A stretch of DNA of 64,000 nucleotides from Novipirellula sp052161655 (GTDB taxonomy: Bacteria; Planctomycetota; Planctomycetia; Pirellulales; Pirellulaceae). Under the pieces are notes generated by a model, which made no database searches, was not told where the DNA came from, and saw only the letters and a list, made by a program, of their open reading frames with translations. Below, piece by piece: positions 44,037 to 52,299 of the stretch (the stretch's first letter is position 1; each line of letters opens with the position of its first letter). The translations under genes and the position numbers were made by a program. Where the stretch lies: contig NZ_CP197418.1 in the NCBI RefSeq assembly GCF_052161655.1, forward strand, positions 5,766,001 to 5,830,000, given 5' to 3'.

Positions 44037-44240
44037 CCACCTCTCCACCAACTTTGTTGGGGGAGAGGTCCAGCGGAGCCTTCAGTGACGTTCGGGTGAG
44101 GGGGCCGACCGAGTAACTCGCTTGCCGACGATAACGCCTTTTGCACCGGAATTGCTCGCCGATAGCGCGGTCGCCCCCTCACCCGAGCAACGCCTAAAGG
44201 GCGTGCTCGACCTCTCCCCCGACTTCGCCGGTGGAGAGGT
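44037..44240. repeat. Long inverted repeat, about 200 bp
   Basis: ACCTCTCCACCAAC at the left and GGTGGAGAGGT at the right, with inner inverted arms GTTCGGGTGAGGGGGC and GCCCCCTCACCCGAGC. It resembles a palindromic repeat or MITE without coding capacity. Confidence 0.6.
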
Positions 44241-44308
44241 AACTGCGGTATCGGCCGGAATAAAAAATCACCTCCAATATCCGATGACGACAGCAAAAAC
44301 TTAGCAGT

Positions 44309-44373
44309 CCAGCGCCAGTCGCGGGCCCGTCAAGATTTTTGGAAACATGCCCGCGGCTAACGCCGTCGGCTCA
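44309..44373. repeat. REP-B element, copy 3 (left arm decayed)
   Basis: CCAGCGCCAGTCGCGGGCCC then CCCGCGGCTAACGCCGTCGG; the right arm matches 20979 and 31409, while the left is shortened. Confidence 0.6.
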
Positions 44374-44473
44374 CAAAATCTGCGTCGTTCCGGGTCGAAT
44401 CCACCGTGTGTGCAGCGGATGCCTGATGAAACAACAAAAAAATTCTAGATTTTCGCTTTACTCACGCACTTCC

Positions 44474-44494
44474 GTGTTATAACATGGCATAGCA
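44474..44494. promoter_or_regulatory. GT-N4-AC palindrome before lipoprotein/DUF1559 copy 3
   Basis: GTGTTATAACATGGCATAGC A, the same extended site as at 39064, 47 bp before the lipoprotein start. Confidence 0.6.
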
Positions 44495-44540
44495 CGGCCA
44501 GCACGGGGGCCACTTCAGAACCTCTCTCAGGAGATTTATC

Positions 44541-44732
44541 ATGCGGTCGAGCCTACTAAAACTGTTCGTTCTTTCACTCTGCTTAGTCGCCACGGGATGC
44601 GGTAGCCAAAACGAGCTGTCCCCTGAGCCTGGTGAGCTGGAGCGTTATCTAGAAGAAAACCCCGAGGCCGCTGCACGCGGCGGTCGAGAGGAACCAGCGG
44701 GTTTCAATGGACCCGCCGAGATTCCGCGTTAG
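44541..44732 (+). CDS. Small lipoprotein of module 3
   Basis: A 63-residue paralogue of the 39134 protein: signal FVLSLCLVATGC with the lipid Cys near residue 20, mature core ELERYLEENPEAAARGG. A strong ribosome-binding site (CAGGAGA) lies 7 bases before ATG 44541. It is 73 bp before DUF1559 copy 3. The mature core is better conserved than the ends, which argues for function. Confidence 0.82.
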   Translation: MRSSLLKLFVLSLCLVATGCGSQNELSPEPGELERYLEENPEAAARGGREEPAGFNGPAEIPR

Positions 44733-44805
44733 AACAAGCAAAATCTTGTTGTTCTTCTTTTCCTAGTTTTGATCTTTTCCCAGTTTTGATTTACAGAGGT
44801 GTATT

Positions 44806-46020
44806 ATGAATGTCAGACGTAATCGTGGTTTCACATTAGTCGAGTTGCTGGTGGTGATCGCCATCATCGGCGTGCTCGTGGGTTTGTTGCTGCCAGCCGT
44901 ACAAGCGGCCCGCGAAGCAGCCCGACGAATGAGTTGCAGCAACAATTTCAAACAGATCGGATTGGCGTTCCACAACTACCATTCCGCTTACGGTCAGCTA
45001 CCGGCTCAGGCCGGTGGTACCGCACGAACGTCCGGCTCAGGCTGGAGTTCGACTTATACACCGACGCCCGGCGGTGGCGGAACAAACATGAACCAGCTCA
45101 GCGCGCTGGTCGGTATCACCCCATTCATTGAGCAGCAGGCGCTTTGGGAGCAGATCAGTAACCCGTTTCAGGTCGCCTCGGGTAATCGGTATGCTGCGAT
45201 GGGTCCAAGCCCCTATATCCTACTCGCCGACCACACGGCTCAGGGCGAATACACACCTTGGTTGACCAACATTTCCTCCTTCCGTTGCCCAAGTGACCCG
45301 GGCGTAGGGCTCCCTGCGCAAGGCCGGACGAATTACGGCGTCTGTCTCGGCGACTCGCTTTATTATCAATACAACGCAATCACCGATCAGTTCGGAAAGT
45401 CGGTCTCCACTTATGCCGACGCGAATAACGTTAACCGTGGAATTTTTGCTCACGGTCGTCTCAAGCCAAAGTTCCGCGACGTGCTTGACGGGCTTTCTAA
45501 CACGATTATGGCTGGTGAGTTCAATACGGACTTGGGCGATCGAGATGTCACCACTCAACCACGCAGTGGCATCAATGGTCACCACCTTGACCCGAAAAAG
45601 GCTTACGAGCAGATCGATCCAGAGCGACCAAGGTTTTGGCTTTCGTCTGCCCCAACGAATGGAAGCCCCGAAGAGATGCGAGGCTACAAATGGGCATACG
45701 GGTTAGCCGTATTTACCGGCATTACGACGATTCTTCCTCCCAATGCCCCCGTGGTCTACGACACTTCCAGCACTACCGCCACTGACATTTTCCGATGGGG
45801 GATCTGGTCTCCCAGCAGTCGGCATCAAGGTGGTTGTCACGTGTTGATGGGTGACGGTGCGATCAAGTTTGTCACCGATTCAATTGAAGCGGGTGGAGGA
45901 GCAATGGTGTCCCACAACGGCAGCGGCGGCACGCTTCCACCGGGCTCCAAGAGTCCTTATGGATTGTGGGGAGCGTTGGGAACAAAGGCCAGTCGTGAGA
46001 CGATTGGCCAGGAATTCTAG
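44806..46020 (+). CDS. DUF1559 pseudopilin-like protein, copy 3
   Basis: A 404-residue protein with the class III signal 'RGFTLVELLVVIAIIGVLVG' and H-X9-DG motif near residue 352. The first 180 residues and the region 235-380 are almost identical to copy 2, even at the DNA level; residues about 185-222 differ sharply ('QYNAITDQFGKSVSTYADAN' against 'QYNCITDQFGQPSPNNVNAR'). It is followed after a repeat-rich 318-bp gap by nanA. Like copy 2, it probably forms part of a surface structure assembled by a pseudopilin pathway. Confidence 0.93.
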   Translation: MNVRRNRGFTLVELLVVIAIIGVLVGLLLPAVQAAREAARRMSCSNNFKQIGLAFHNYHSAYGQLPAQAGGTARTSGSGWSSTYTPTPGGGGTNMNQLSALVGITPFIEQQALWEQISNPFQVASGNRYAAMGPSPYILLADHTAQGEYTPWLTNISSFRCPSDPGVGLPAQGRTNYGVCLGDSLYYQYNAITDQFGKSVSTYADANNVNRGIFAHGRLKPKFRDVLDGLSNTIMAGEFNTDLGDRDVTTQPRSGINGHHLDPKKAYEQIDPERPRFWLSSAPTNGSPEEMRGYKWAYGLAVFTGITTILPPNAPVVYDTSSTTATDIFRWGIWSPSSRHQGGCHVLMGDGAIKFVTDSIEAGGGAMVSHNGSGGTLPPGSKSPYGLWGALGTKASRETIGQEF

Positions 46021-46053
46021 TGCCTCGTCAGTCTTTGATTTTGGGGTTTCTAA

Positions 46054-46119
46054 TGTAGTGGAGCTTGCTAAAGCTCCCTGTGTCTTGGGGTGGGAGGAGC
46101 TTTCGCAAGCTCCATTACA
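46054..46119. repeat. Hairpin repeat after DUF1559 copy 3
   Basis: TGTAGTGGAGCTTGCTAAAG at the left and CTTTCGCAAGCTCCATTACA at the right are inverted. A terminator or REP role is possible. Confidence 0.6.
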
Positions 46120-46127
46120 GGTTGATC

Positions 46128-46273
46128 GTAGCGGAAGTCGTCAAGACTTTCGGCGGATCTTCCGAACGAACCGGAACTCGCACGCGAGTTCCGGTACCCT
46201 ATTGATAATTGATTCAGCTGTTACGCAGCGCTAATCTGCAATTCGAGGTTTGCGCGACTGGAGGTTAGTCGCG
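46128..46273. repeat. REP-C copy 3 and a second hairpin before nanA
   Basis: REP-C unit GTAGCGGAAGTCGTCAAGAC at 46128-46200, then GCGCGACTGGAGGTTAGTCG at about 46252-46273, a palindrome similar to the one before sialidase 1. Confidence 0.55.
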
Positions 46274-46338
46274 CGGACAGCGGACTTAACATGTCCGGCA
46301 TGTCACGACATCGGTTACCAACAACGGTTCAAGAAAGA

Positions 46339-47271
46339 ATGATCGATAATAAACTGAACGGCTTGATTGCCGCGACTTATACGCCACTCGATGACAACGG
46401 TGAGCTGAATCTTGATCCGATCGCGGCGATGACCGAGTGGCTAATCGCCCAAGGCATCAGCGGTCTTTACGTATGCGGAAGTACCGGCGAGGGAATGTCG
46501 CTCAGTAGTGATGAGCGGCGGCGAGTTGCAGAGGCATACGTCCAGTCCGCCGGTGGTCGCGTCCCAGTCATCATTCAGGTCGGACACAACAGTCTTGCCG
46601 AAGCGAGGCAGCTTGCTGCTCACGCTCAACAGATTGGCGCGACCCACGTCTCGGCGACCTGTCCGTCGTACTTTAGCATCAATAATGTCAACACGCTGGT
46701 TGATTGCATGGCTGAAGTTGCCGGTGGTGCGCCGGAGCTGCCGTTCTACTACTACCACATTCCCGCTCTAACCGGTTCCACATTGGATATGGTTGAGTTT
46801 CTTAAACTTGGTGGTCAGCGAATTCCCAATCTTGCTGGTCTCAAGTACACCGACACAAAACTGCATGAGTTTCAGCAATGCTTGGAGCTGGACCCGGCAA
46901 GATTCGATGTTGTTTGGGGTTGTGACGAAATGATGCTCGGCGCGCTGGCGACGGGTGCTACCGCATCCATCGGCAGCACATTTAACATCGCTGCTCCGTT
47001 GTATCTTGGAATCACGGAAGCCTTTCACCAAGGGGATCTGGTCGAAGCTCGGCGTCTACAGTCGCTTTCGGTAGAGATGATTCGGACGATAGGCAAGTAC
47101 CCGTTCCATGCGGCGATGAAAGCGGTGCTCGGCATGAAGGGATTTGATTTGGGTGGCTGTCGATTGCCACAGGGGAGGCTGCCCGAGTCGGACGTCAGCA
47201 CTCTACGACAGAATCTTGAATCGATTGTTTTTTTTGATTGGTCGCAGCCCGAAATTCACGCGGCTACCTAA
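46339..47271 (+). CDS. nanA: N-acetylneuraminate lyase
   Basis: A 310-residue member of the DHDPS/NAL aldolase family. I start it at ATG 46339, where the family N-terminus 'LNGLIAATYTPLDDNGELN' begins; a GTG/ATG-like extension to 46291 is unlikely. 'CGSTGEGMSLS' near residue 43 is the GSTGE carboxylate-binding motif, 'YYYHIPALTG' near 136 includes the catalytic Tyr, and 'AGLKYTDTKLHEF' near 165 holds the Schiff-base Lys. The YYYHIPA and K-Y-T-D context favours sialic acid lyase of the animal-like type over dihydrodipicolinate synthase. It cleaves Neu5Ac to ManNAc and pyruvate in the cytoplasm. The neighbours (sialidases, epimerase, symporter) agree. Confidence 0.92.
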   Translation: MIDNKLNGLIAATYTPLDDNGELNLDPIAAMTEWLIAQGISGLYVCGSTGEGMSLSSDERRRVAEAYVQSAGGRVPVIIQVGHNSLAEARQLAAHAQQIGATHVSATCPSYFSINNVNTLVDCMAEVAGGAPELPFYYYHIPALTGSTLDMVEFLKLGGQRIPNLAGLKYTDTKLHEFQQCLELDPARFDVVWGCDEMMLGALATGATASIGSTFNIAAPLYLGITEAFHQGDLVEARRLQSLSVEMIRTIGKYPFHAAMKAVLGMKGFDLGGCRLPQGRLPESDVSTLRQNLESIVFFDWSQPEIHAAT

Positions 47272-47356
47272 CGGCATCGGCTCGAGCCTACCTGAGTCCA
47301 TGAACACCCAGCCTTTACGGTTGATTTGCTCTGTTTCTCACTCAACGAGGTTGTTG

Positions 47357-48808
47357 ATGAAAGTTTCAGGATTGAGGGCGACGCAGGCGTTTTTGACGTA
47401 CGTGCTGCTATTCTCAGCCACAACGATGGCGGCGTCTCGGCCCAATATTCTGTTCATCGTCTCGGAAGATAACAGCGAACATCTCGGCTGCTATGGTGAA
47501 GACCGCGTTCATACGCCTCATCTCGATGCGCTGGCGGCGGGAGGCGTTCGTTACACACGGGCCTATGTGCCGTATTCAGTCTGCAGTCCGTCGCGGGCCG
47601 CGTTCCTGACCGGACTCTACACTCGTCAAACTGGACACATCGGCTTGGCGACGCACCGGTTTTCGATGGTTCGCGATTTCAAAACAATGCCAGCGTATTT
47701 CAAGCAGGCCGGTTACTACACCGGGTTTCTCGGCAAGACCCACATCAATCCGGAACACGTCGTTGAAGACCACGTCGACCACCGCGCGATTCGCAATTTA
47801 AACTTCGACAAGACCATCAGCATCGCAGCCTATGCCGAAGAGGCTGGCACGGTTATCGAGAAGGCAGCCGCTCGCGAGAAACCATTTCTGCTGATCATCA
47901 ACTACGCTGACGCCCATCGGAAATTTGTCAGAAAGTCAAAGCACGGATTTCCAACGCGACAAGTCGAAGATGACGTTGAGCCGTTCCCCTGGATCGGTTC
48001 CGACTCGCCTCATCTGCGTGAGGAACTCCGCGACTACTTCAACTGCATGAACCGACTCGACGAAGGCGTCGGCATGGTGCTGAAAAAACTGGACGAGGCG
48101 GGAGCAGCCGAAAACACACTGGTTGTTTACATCAGCGATCACGGCGCGGATTTCCCCAGAGGCAAAGGCAGTATTTACGAAAACGGCACACGTATTCCCA
48201 TGATCGTGAATTACCCGAAGAGTTTTCTGAAGGGAAAGGTGGAACACGCAATGGTGTCGACAATTGATCTTCTACCGACGATGTTACAAGCCGCTGGTTT
48301 GCCCATTCCTAACAACTTGCCGGGCATTGCGCTGCAGGACATCGATTCAGGCAAAGTTCCACAGCGAAAATACATCCACACTTTCACAACCGGATCGTCA
48401 CCGAATCTGTTGTACGTGCAGTTTGGAATTCGGGATGAGCGTTACAAGCTGGTCTACAACCCGGATCGAGCACTTAATTTGCTCGCCGCGTCTCGATACA
48501 CGAACAGCAAGCTACCGGAGGACCAACATCTGCAGAGCTTTCTTTATCCGCCGGAATACGAATTGTTCGACCTGCAGAAGGATCCGTACGAGTGGAAAAA
48601 CTTGGCGGATAGTGCGGAGCATCGAGACATCCGGCAGCGACTCATCAAAGCCATGCAGGACTTTCAACAAGAGATCAAAGACCCGTTCGCCAATAAAGAG
48701 AATGTCGCGACTTTCATAGCCGAACAGAAAGAGTACCTCCACAAACCGTACAAAAAAGCAGGCTTCCGTTGGCCGCACCTGACCATGTTTGAGATGAATA
48801 ACCAATGA
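47357..48808 (+). CDS. Secreted family S1 sulfatase (sulfamidase/arylsulfatase type)
   Basis: A 483-residue sulfatase from ATG 47357, which starts a signal peptide (cleavage near MAA-SRPN) and has GAGG 8 bases upstream; ATG 47300 is an alternative. 'NILFIVSEDN' supplies the first metal Asp pair and 'CSPSRAAFLTG' near residue 75 is the formylglycine motif (CxPxR). 'SDHGADFPRGKGSIYENGTR' (seen in parts) supplies the Asp-His pair near 258. 'SEDN' and the short C-terminus resemble heparan N-sulfatase-like S1 subfamilies. It would desulfate glycans outside the cytoplasm. It overlaps the PhyH gene by 4 bp (ATGA, 48805-48808). Confidence 0.9.
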   Translation: MKVSGLRATQAFLTYVLLFSATTMAASRPNILFIVSEDNSEHLGCYGEDRVHTPHLDALAAGGVRYTRAYVPYSVCSPSRAAFLTGLYTRQTGHIGLATHRFSMVRDFKTMPAYFKQAGYYTGFLGKTHINPEHVVEDHVDHRAIRNLNFDKTISIAAYAEEAGTVIEKAAAREKPFLLIINYADAHRKFVRKSKHGFPTRQVEDDVEPFPWIGSDSPHLREELRDYFNCMNRLDEGVGMVLKKLDEAGAAENTLVVYISDHGADFPRGKGSIYENGTRIPMIVNYPKSFLKGKVEHAMVSTIDLLPTMLQAAGLPIPNNLPGIALQDIDSGKVPQRKYIHTFTTGSSPNLLYVQFGIRDERYKLVYNPDRALNLLAASRYTNSKLPEDQHLQSFLYPPEYELFDLQKDPYEWKNLADSAEHRDIRQRLIKAMQDFQQEIKDPFANKENVATFIAEQKEYLHKPYKKAGFRWPHLTMFEMNNQ

Positions 48809-49287
48809 ACCTCATTGCCATCCGTGACGCACTATTTCAGTACATCAACAAACCACCGGGTATCGGGCAGCCGACGCCGCCTCATCAAGACGGCTTCTAC
48901 TTTATGCTAGAACCCAACGAAGCCGTCACAATGTGGTTGGCGTTGGAAGACGTCGACGAAGAAACCGGCTGCGTTCGTTATGTGAAGGGGTCTCACAACG
49001 ATGGACTTCGGCCACATGACAAAACGGCAACGCTCGGCTTCTCGCAAGAATTAATCGACTATGGCCCACGCGATACGGAACGAGAGATTCCATTTCCGGC
49101 TAACCCAGGCGATCTGCTTGTGCATCACGCGCTGACGATTCACCGCGCCGATGGCAATCGTTCGCAGACTCGAACTCGACAGGCCCTTGGATTCATTTAC
49201 TGCTCCAGTGAGGCCGTAGAGAGTGAAGAGAAGCAGAAGCGTCAGGCAGCGATAATAAAGCGATTTAAAAGCCAGGGGAAGTTATAG
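48805..49287 (+). CDS. N-terminally shortened phytanoyl-CoA dioxygenase family protein
   Basis: A 160-residue PhyH protein. 'PHQDGFYF' near residue 29 gives the iron-binding His-x-Asp and 'HHALTIHRADGNRS' near 110 the distal His and 2-oxoglutarate-binding Arg region, so the non-haem iron site is present. Full members are about 250-290 residues; about 100 N-terminal residues are missing here, with no trace upstream, as the start overlaps the sulfatase stop. It may be a functional core or a decaying gene. A dead paralogue is at 42470. The usual substrate is unknown; in bacteria many PhyH proteins hydroxylate small molecules. Confidence 0.75.
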   Translation: MNLIAIRDALFQYINKPPGIGQPTPPHQDGFYFMLEPNEAVTMWLALEDVDEETGCVRYVKGSHNDGLRPHDKTATLGFSQELIDYGPRDTEREIPFPANPGDLLVHHALTIHRADGNRSQTRTRQALGFIYCSSEAVESEEKQKRQAAIIKRFKSQGKL

Positions 49288-49327
49288 CGATGCCGTGGAC
49301 CAAGTTTACTCAATGCCCAGATGTAGA

Positions 49328-51958
49328 ATGAAACATTCAGCCATTTCTCTCATTGCTCTTGTGCTTGCCATTGTTCCGCAGCTTTCTGCTGCTGGGCAAG
49401 ATCTGTTGTCATGGAACGAACTGCCACCGGTGCCCGACGAACTTGGATTTGCTGGGCCATTTGCAGGTGTCCACAACGATTCGTTGATTGTCGCTGGAGG
49501 CGCAAACTTTCCGAAGCCTGTTTGGGAGAACGATGTTAAGTACTGGCACGATCGAATCTTTGTACTCACGAAAAATGGCAGCGACTACCAATGGAAGGAT
49601 GGTGGAAAGCTCGCCAAGCCGATTGCGTATGGCGCCGCCGTGTCGACTCCCCAGGGCGTCGTCTGCATGGGTGGCAACGACTCCACCAGCACGTTTGACG
49701 ATGTCTTCCTGCTGCAGTGGGATCCGGAAACGAAAAAGATCTCCAGAACTGAATATCCGTCGCTACCGAAGCCCTGTGCACATGGCGCGGCCACACTGAT
49801 CGGTGATACGATCTATTTGGCGGGCGGCCAACAGGATGCGTCACTCCAATCTGCGATGTCGAATTTCTGGTCGTTGGACTTGTCGCAGCGAGGCAACCCC
49901 AAGGAATTCATTTGGAAAGAGCGTCCGCCGTGCCCAGGTCCCTCTCGCGCGTTTAATCTGACCGTCGCGCAGCACAACGGCTACCACGATTGTGTCTATG
50001 TGATCAGCGGCAGGCGACAGGACGGCCCGGACGATACGAACGTCGAATTCCTCACAGACGTTTGGGAGTACACACCCGCGACGCAGCAGTGGCGGCAGCG
50101 CAGAGATGCGCCGCGGTGTGTGACGGCGGGCACGGGGATTGGATTCGGCCAAAGCCACATTTTCGTGCTGGGCGGCGCGGACGGCTCACTTTATTTCAAA
50201 GGCAATGAGCTCAAAGACGATCATCCCGGCTTTATCAAACAATCACTCGCGTACCACACGATCACCAATACCTGGGTGGAAGCGGGCGCAACTCTCGCGA
50301 ATCATGTCACCACGATCGCGGTGAAGTGGGGCGATTCGATCATCATTCCAAGCGGCGAAGTTCGTCCGCGTGTGCGATCGCCCGCGGTGTATCGCGTCAC
50401 ACCGACCAGTGCGAGTCGCCACTTCGGAACGGTCAATTACATCGTGTTATTTGGCTATTTGTTGGCGATGGTGGGCGTTGGCGTCTACTTCACCAACAAA
50501 AACAAGAGCACGAACGATTTCTTCCGCGGAGGCCAGACGATTCCGTGGTGGGCAGCTGGCTGCAGCATTTTTGCAACGATGCTTAGCTCGCTGACGTTCA
50601 CCGGCATTCCATCAAAATCGTTTGCTCAAGATTGGGTGTATTCGATTGGTAATATGATGATTCCGGTGGTCGCGGTGCTTGCGGTCTTTGTGGTGATGCC
50701 GTTTTACCGTCGGATCGATGCGACCAGTGCGTATGAGTACTTGGAAAAGCGATTCAGTCCTGGCGTGCGTATGTTCGGCAGCGCCAGCTTCACGTTGTTT
50801 CATATTTTCCGAATGGCCGTCGTGATGTCGCTCACCGGTTTGGCGCTCGCGGTTGCAACGCCGCTCACACCTGCACAATCCGTGTTGCTAATGGGCGTGC
50901 TGAGCATCACCTACTGCACGATGGGCGGAATAGAAGCGGTCATTTGGACCGACACGATTCAAACCGTCGTGTTGCTCGGCGGCGGGCTGCTGGCGATGAT
51001 CTTGCTGATCGGCGGCGTGGAAGGGGGGGTCAGTGGATTTGCGACGACCGCGTCGGATGCGGACAAGTTTAAGATTGCCAATTTCCACTGGGACGCGACC
51101 AGTGCGCAGATTGCGCTTTGGGTGATCATTCTTGGTTCGATCGCTCAAAATGTTTCGTCGTACTCCGCCGATCAAGCGGTGGTGCAGCGGTACATGACAA
51201 CGGCAACTAAGGAGTTAGCAGCACGTTCGATTTGGACCAATGCGGTGTTGACTGTTCCTGCGACCTTGTTGTTCTTTGGGATCGGAACGGCACTGTTTGC
51301 TTTCTACAGTTCGCATCCAGAGAAGTTGGATCCGACGATCACGACCGATCAAGTCTTCCCATTGTTCATCGCTCGTGAAATGCCGATCGGAATCGCGGGG
51401 TTAATTGTGGCCGCCGTGTTTGCGGCCGCTCAGTCAACAGTTTCGACAAGCATGAATTCAACGGCCACCACGATCGTCACGGATTTCATGCGACCTATGA
51501 ATCTGTGCCGATCCGACCACGGTTACTTAAACGCGGCGCGTTTCTGGACGCTCGCTTTGGGAGTGATTGGCACGCTGCTGGGACTCGTCTTCGTGAATCC
51601 CGATATCAAGTCGCTGTTTGACACTTTCATCATGGTCATCGGTTTGTTCATGGGGGTGCTGGGTGGCTTGTTCGTCTTGGGAGCACTCAGTCGGCGAGCG
51701 AATGCAAAGGGCGCAATGATTGGTGCGATCGTGGGTGCCGGTGTGATGTTTTGGATGTGGAAGTTCACTTCCATCAACGGATATCTCTACACCGCCAGCG
51801 GTATTGCCTCCTGTGTCGTCGTGGGTTTCATCGCCAGTCTCGCGTTTGGTAAGCCATTGAAGGATTTGACTGGCTTGACGATCTATACGCTGCACACCCC
51901 AGAAGTTACTGCCCACACGGACCGGGTTGTCCTGACGCCCCAAGAAGCAACAACTTGA
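49328..51958 (+). CDS. Fusion of sialic acid mutarotase-like Kelch propeller and sodium:solute symporter
   Basis: An 876-residue protein from ATG 49328, where a signal peptide begins (residues 1-22; GTG 49295 is an alternative). Residues about 25-355 are a Kelch propeller of the NanM/cyclically permuted mutarotase type ('LIVAGGANFPKP', 'VVCMGGNDS', 'IYLAGGQQD', 'YVISGRRQD', 'FVLGGADG'), placed outside the membrane. Residues about 375-860 form an SSS-family sodium symporter with about 13-14 helices ('NYIVLFGYLLAMVGVGVYF', 'STNDFFRGG', 'WWAAGCSIFATMLSSLTFTG'). In separate form these are NanM, which interconverts Neu5Ac anomers, and a NanT-type importer. The fusion would feed the preferred anomer directly to the carrier. 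Confidence 0.9.
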   Translation: MKHSAISLIALVLAIVPQLSAAGQDLLSWNELPPVPDELGFAGPFAGVHNDSLIVAGGANFPKPVWENDVKYWHDRIFVLTKNGSDYQWKDGGKLAKPIAYGAAVSTPQGVVCMGGNDSTSTFDDVFLLQWDPETKKISRTEYPSLPKPCAHGAATLIGDTIYLAGGQQDASLQSAMSNFWSLDLSQRGNPKEFIWKERPPCPGPSRAFNLTVAQHNGYHDCVYVISGRRQDGPDDTNVEFLTDVWEYTPATQQWRQRRDAPRCVTAGTGIGFGQSHIFVLGGADGSLYFKGNELKDDHPGFIKQSLAYHTITNTWVEAGATLANHVTTIAVKWGDSIIIPSGEVRPRVRSPAVYRVTPTSASRHFGTVNYIVLFGYLLAMVGVGVYFTNKNKSTNDFFRGGQTIPWWAAGCSIFATMLSSLTFTGIPSKSFAQDWVYSIGNMMIPVVAVLAVFVVMPFYRRIDATSAYEYLEKRFSPGVRMFGSASFTLFHIFRMAVVMSLTGLALAVATPLTPAQSVLLMGVLSITYCTMGGIEAVIWTDTIQTVVLLGGGLLAMILLIGGVEGGVSGFATTASDADKFKIANFHWDATSAQIALWVIILGSIAQNVSSYSADQAVVQRYMTTATKELAARSIWTNAVLTVPATLLFFGIGTALFAFYSSHPEKLDPTITTDQVFPLFIAREMPIGIAGLIVAAVFAAAQSTVSTSMNSTATTIVTDFMRPMNLCRSDHGYLNAARFWTLALGVIGTLLGLVFVNPDIKSLFDTFIMVIGLFMGVLGGLFVLGALSRRANAKGAMIGAIVGAGVMFWMWKFTSINGYLYTASGIASCVVVGFIASLAFGKPLKDLTGLTIYTLHTPEVTAHTDRVVLTPQEATT

Positions 51959-52053
51959 TGCATTGGCGAAGTCAGAGGCAATCAGATTTTTTAAGTTGCG
52001 TATTTTTCCAACATCATAACCTCAAGTGTGAGTTTTTAACTCAGCGTTTTTCA

Positions 52054-52251
52054 GCAGTGCCGGAGGCACGACAGCATGTAGCCTGGGGCGTCAGCCCCAG
52101 GTTTTTCGATTCAAATGTTTCAGAAGCCCCGAAGGGGCGACAGCGATCGAGCGTCCACGCAATGTGTCGCCCCTTCGGGGCTTTGCAAATCGGTAGTTCT
52201 TTTTCCTGGGGCTGACGCCCCAGGCTAGGTGCTGCCGCCACTCCGTGGCTA
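52054..52251. repeat. Nested inverted repeat of about 200 bp
   Basis: The outer arms TAGCCTGGGGCGTCAGCCCC and GGGGCTGACGCCCCAGGCTA enclose a second pair AAGCCCCGAAGGGGCGACA (52124) and TGTCGCCCCTTCGGGGCTT (52165). It fills the 341-bp gap between the symporter and epimerase genes and has no coding capacity. Confidence 0.75.
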
Positions 52252-52299
52252 AAAACGCAAACTTAAAATGCGTGATAAACTCGCCCCAATACAAAGGCC

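Noticed and set aside
46291..46338. Longer N-terminus for the lyase
   Set aside because: The extra residues do not match the family, and the hairpin ends just before; ATG 46339 fits better.
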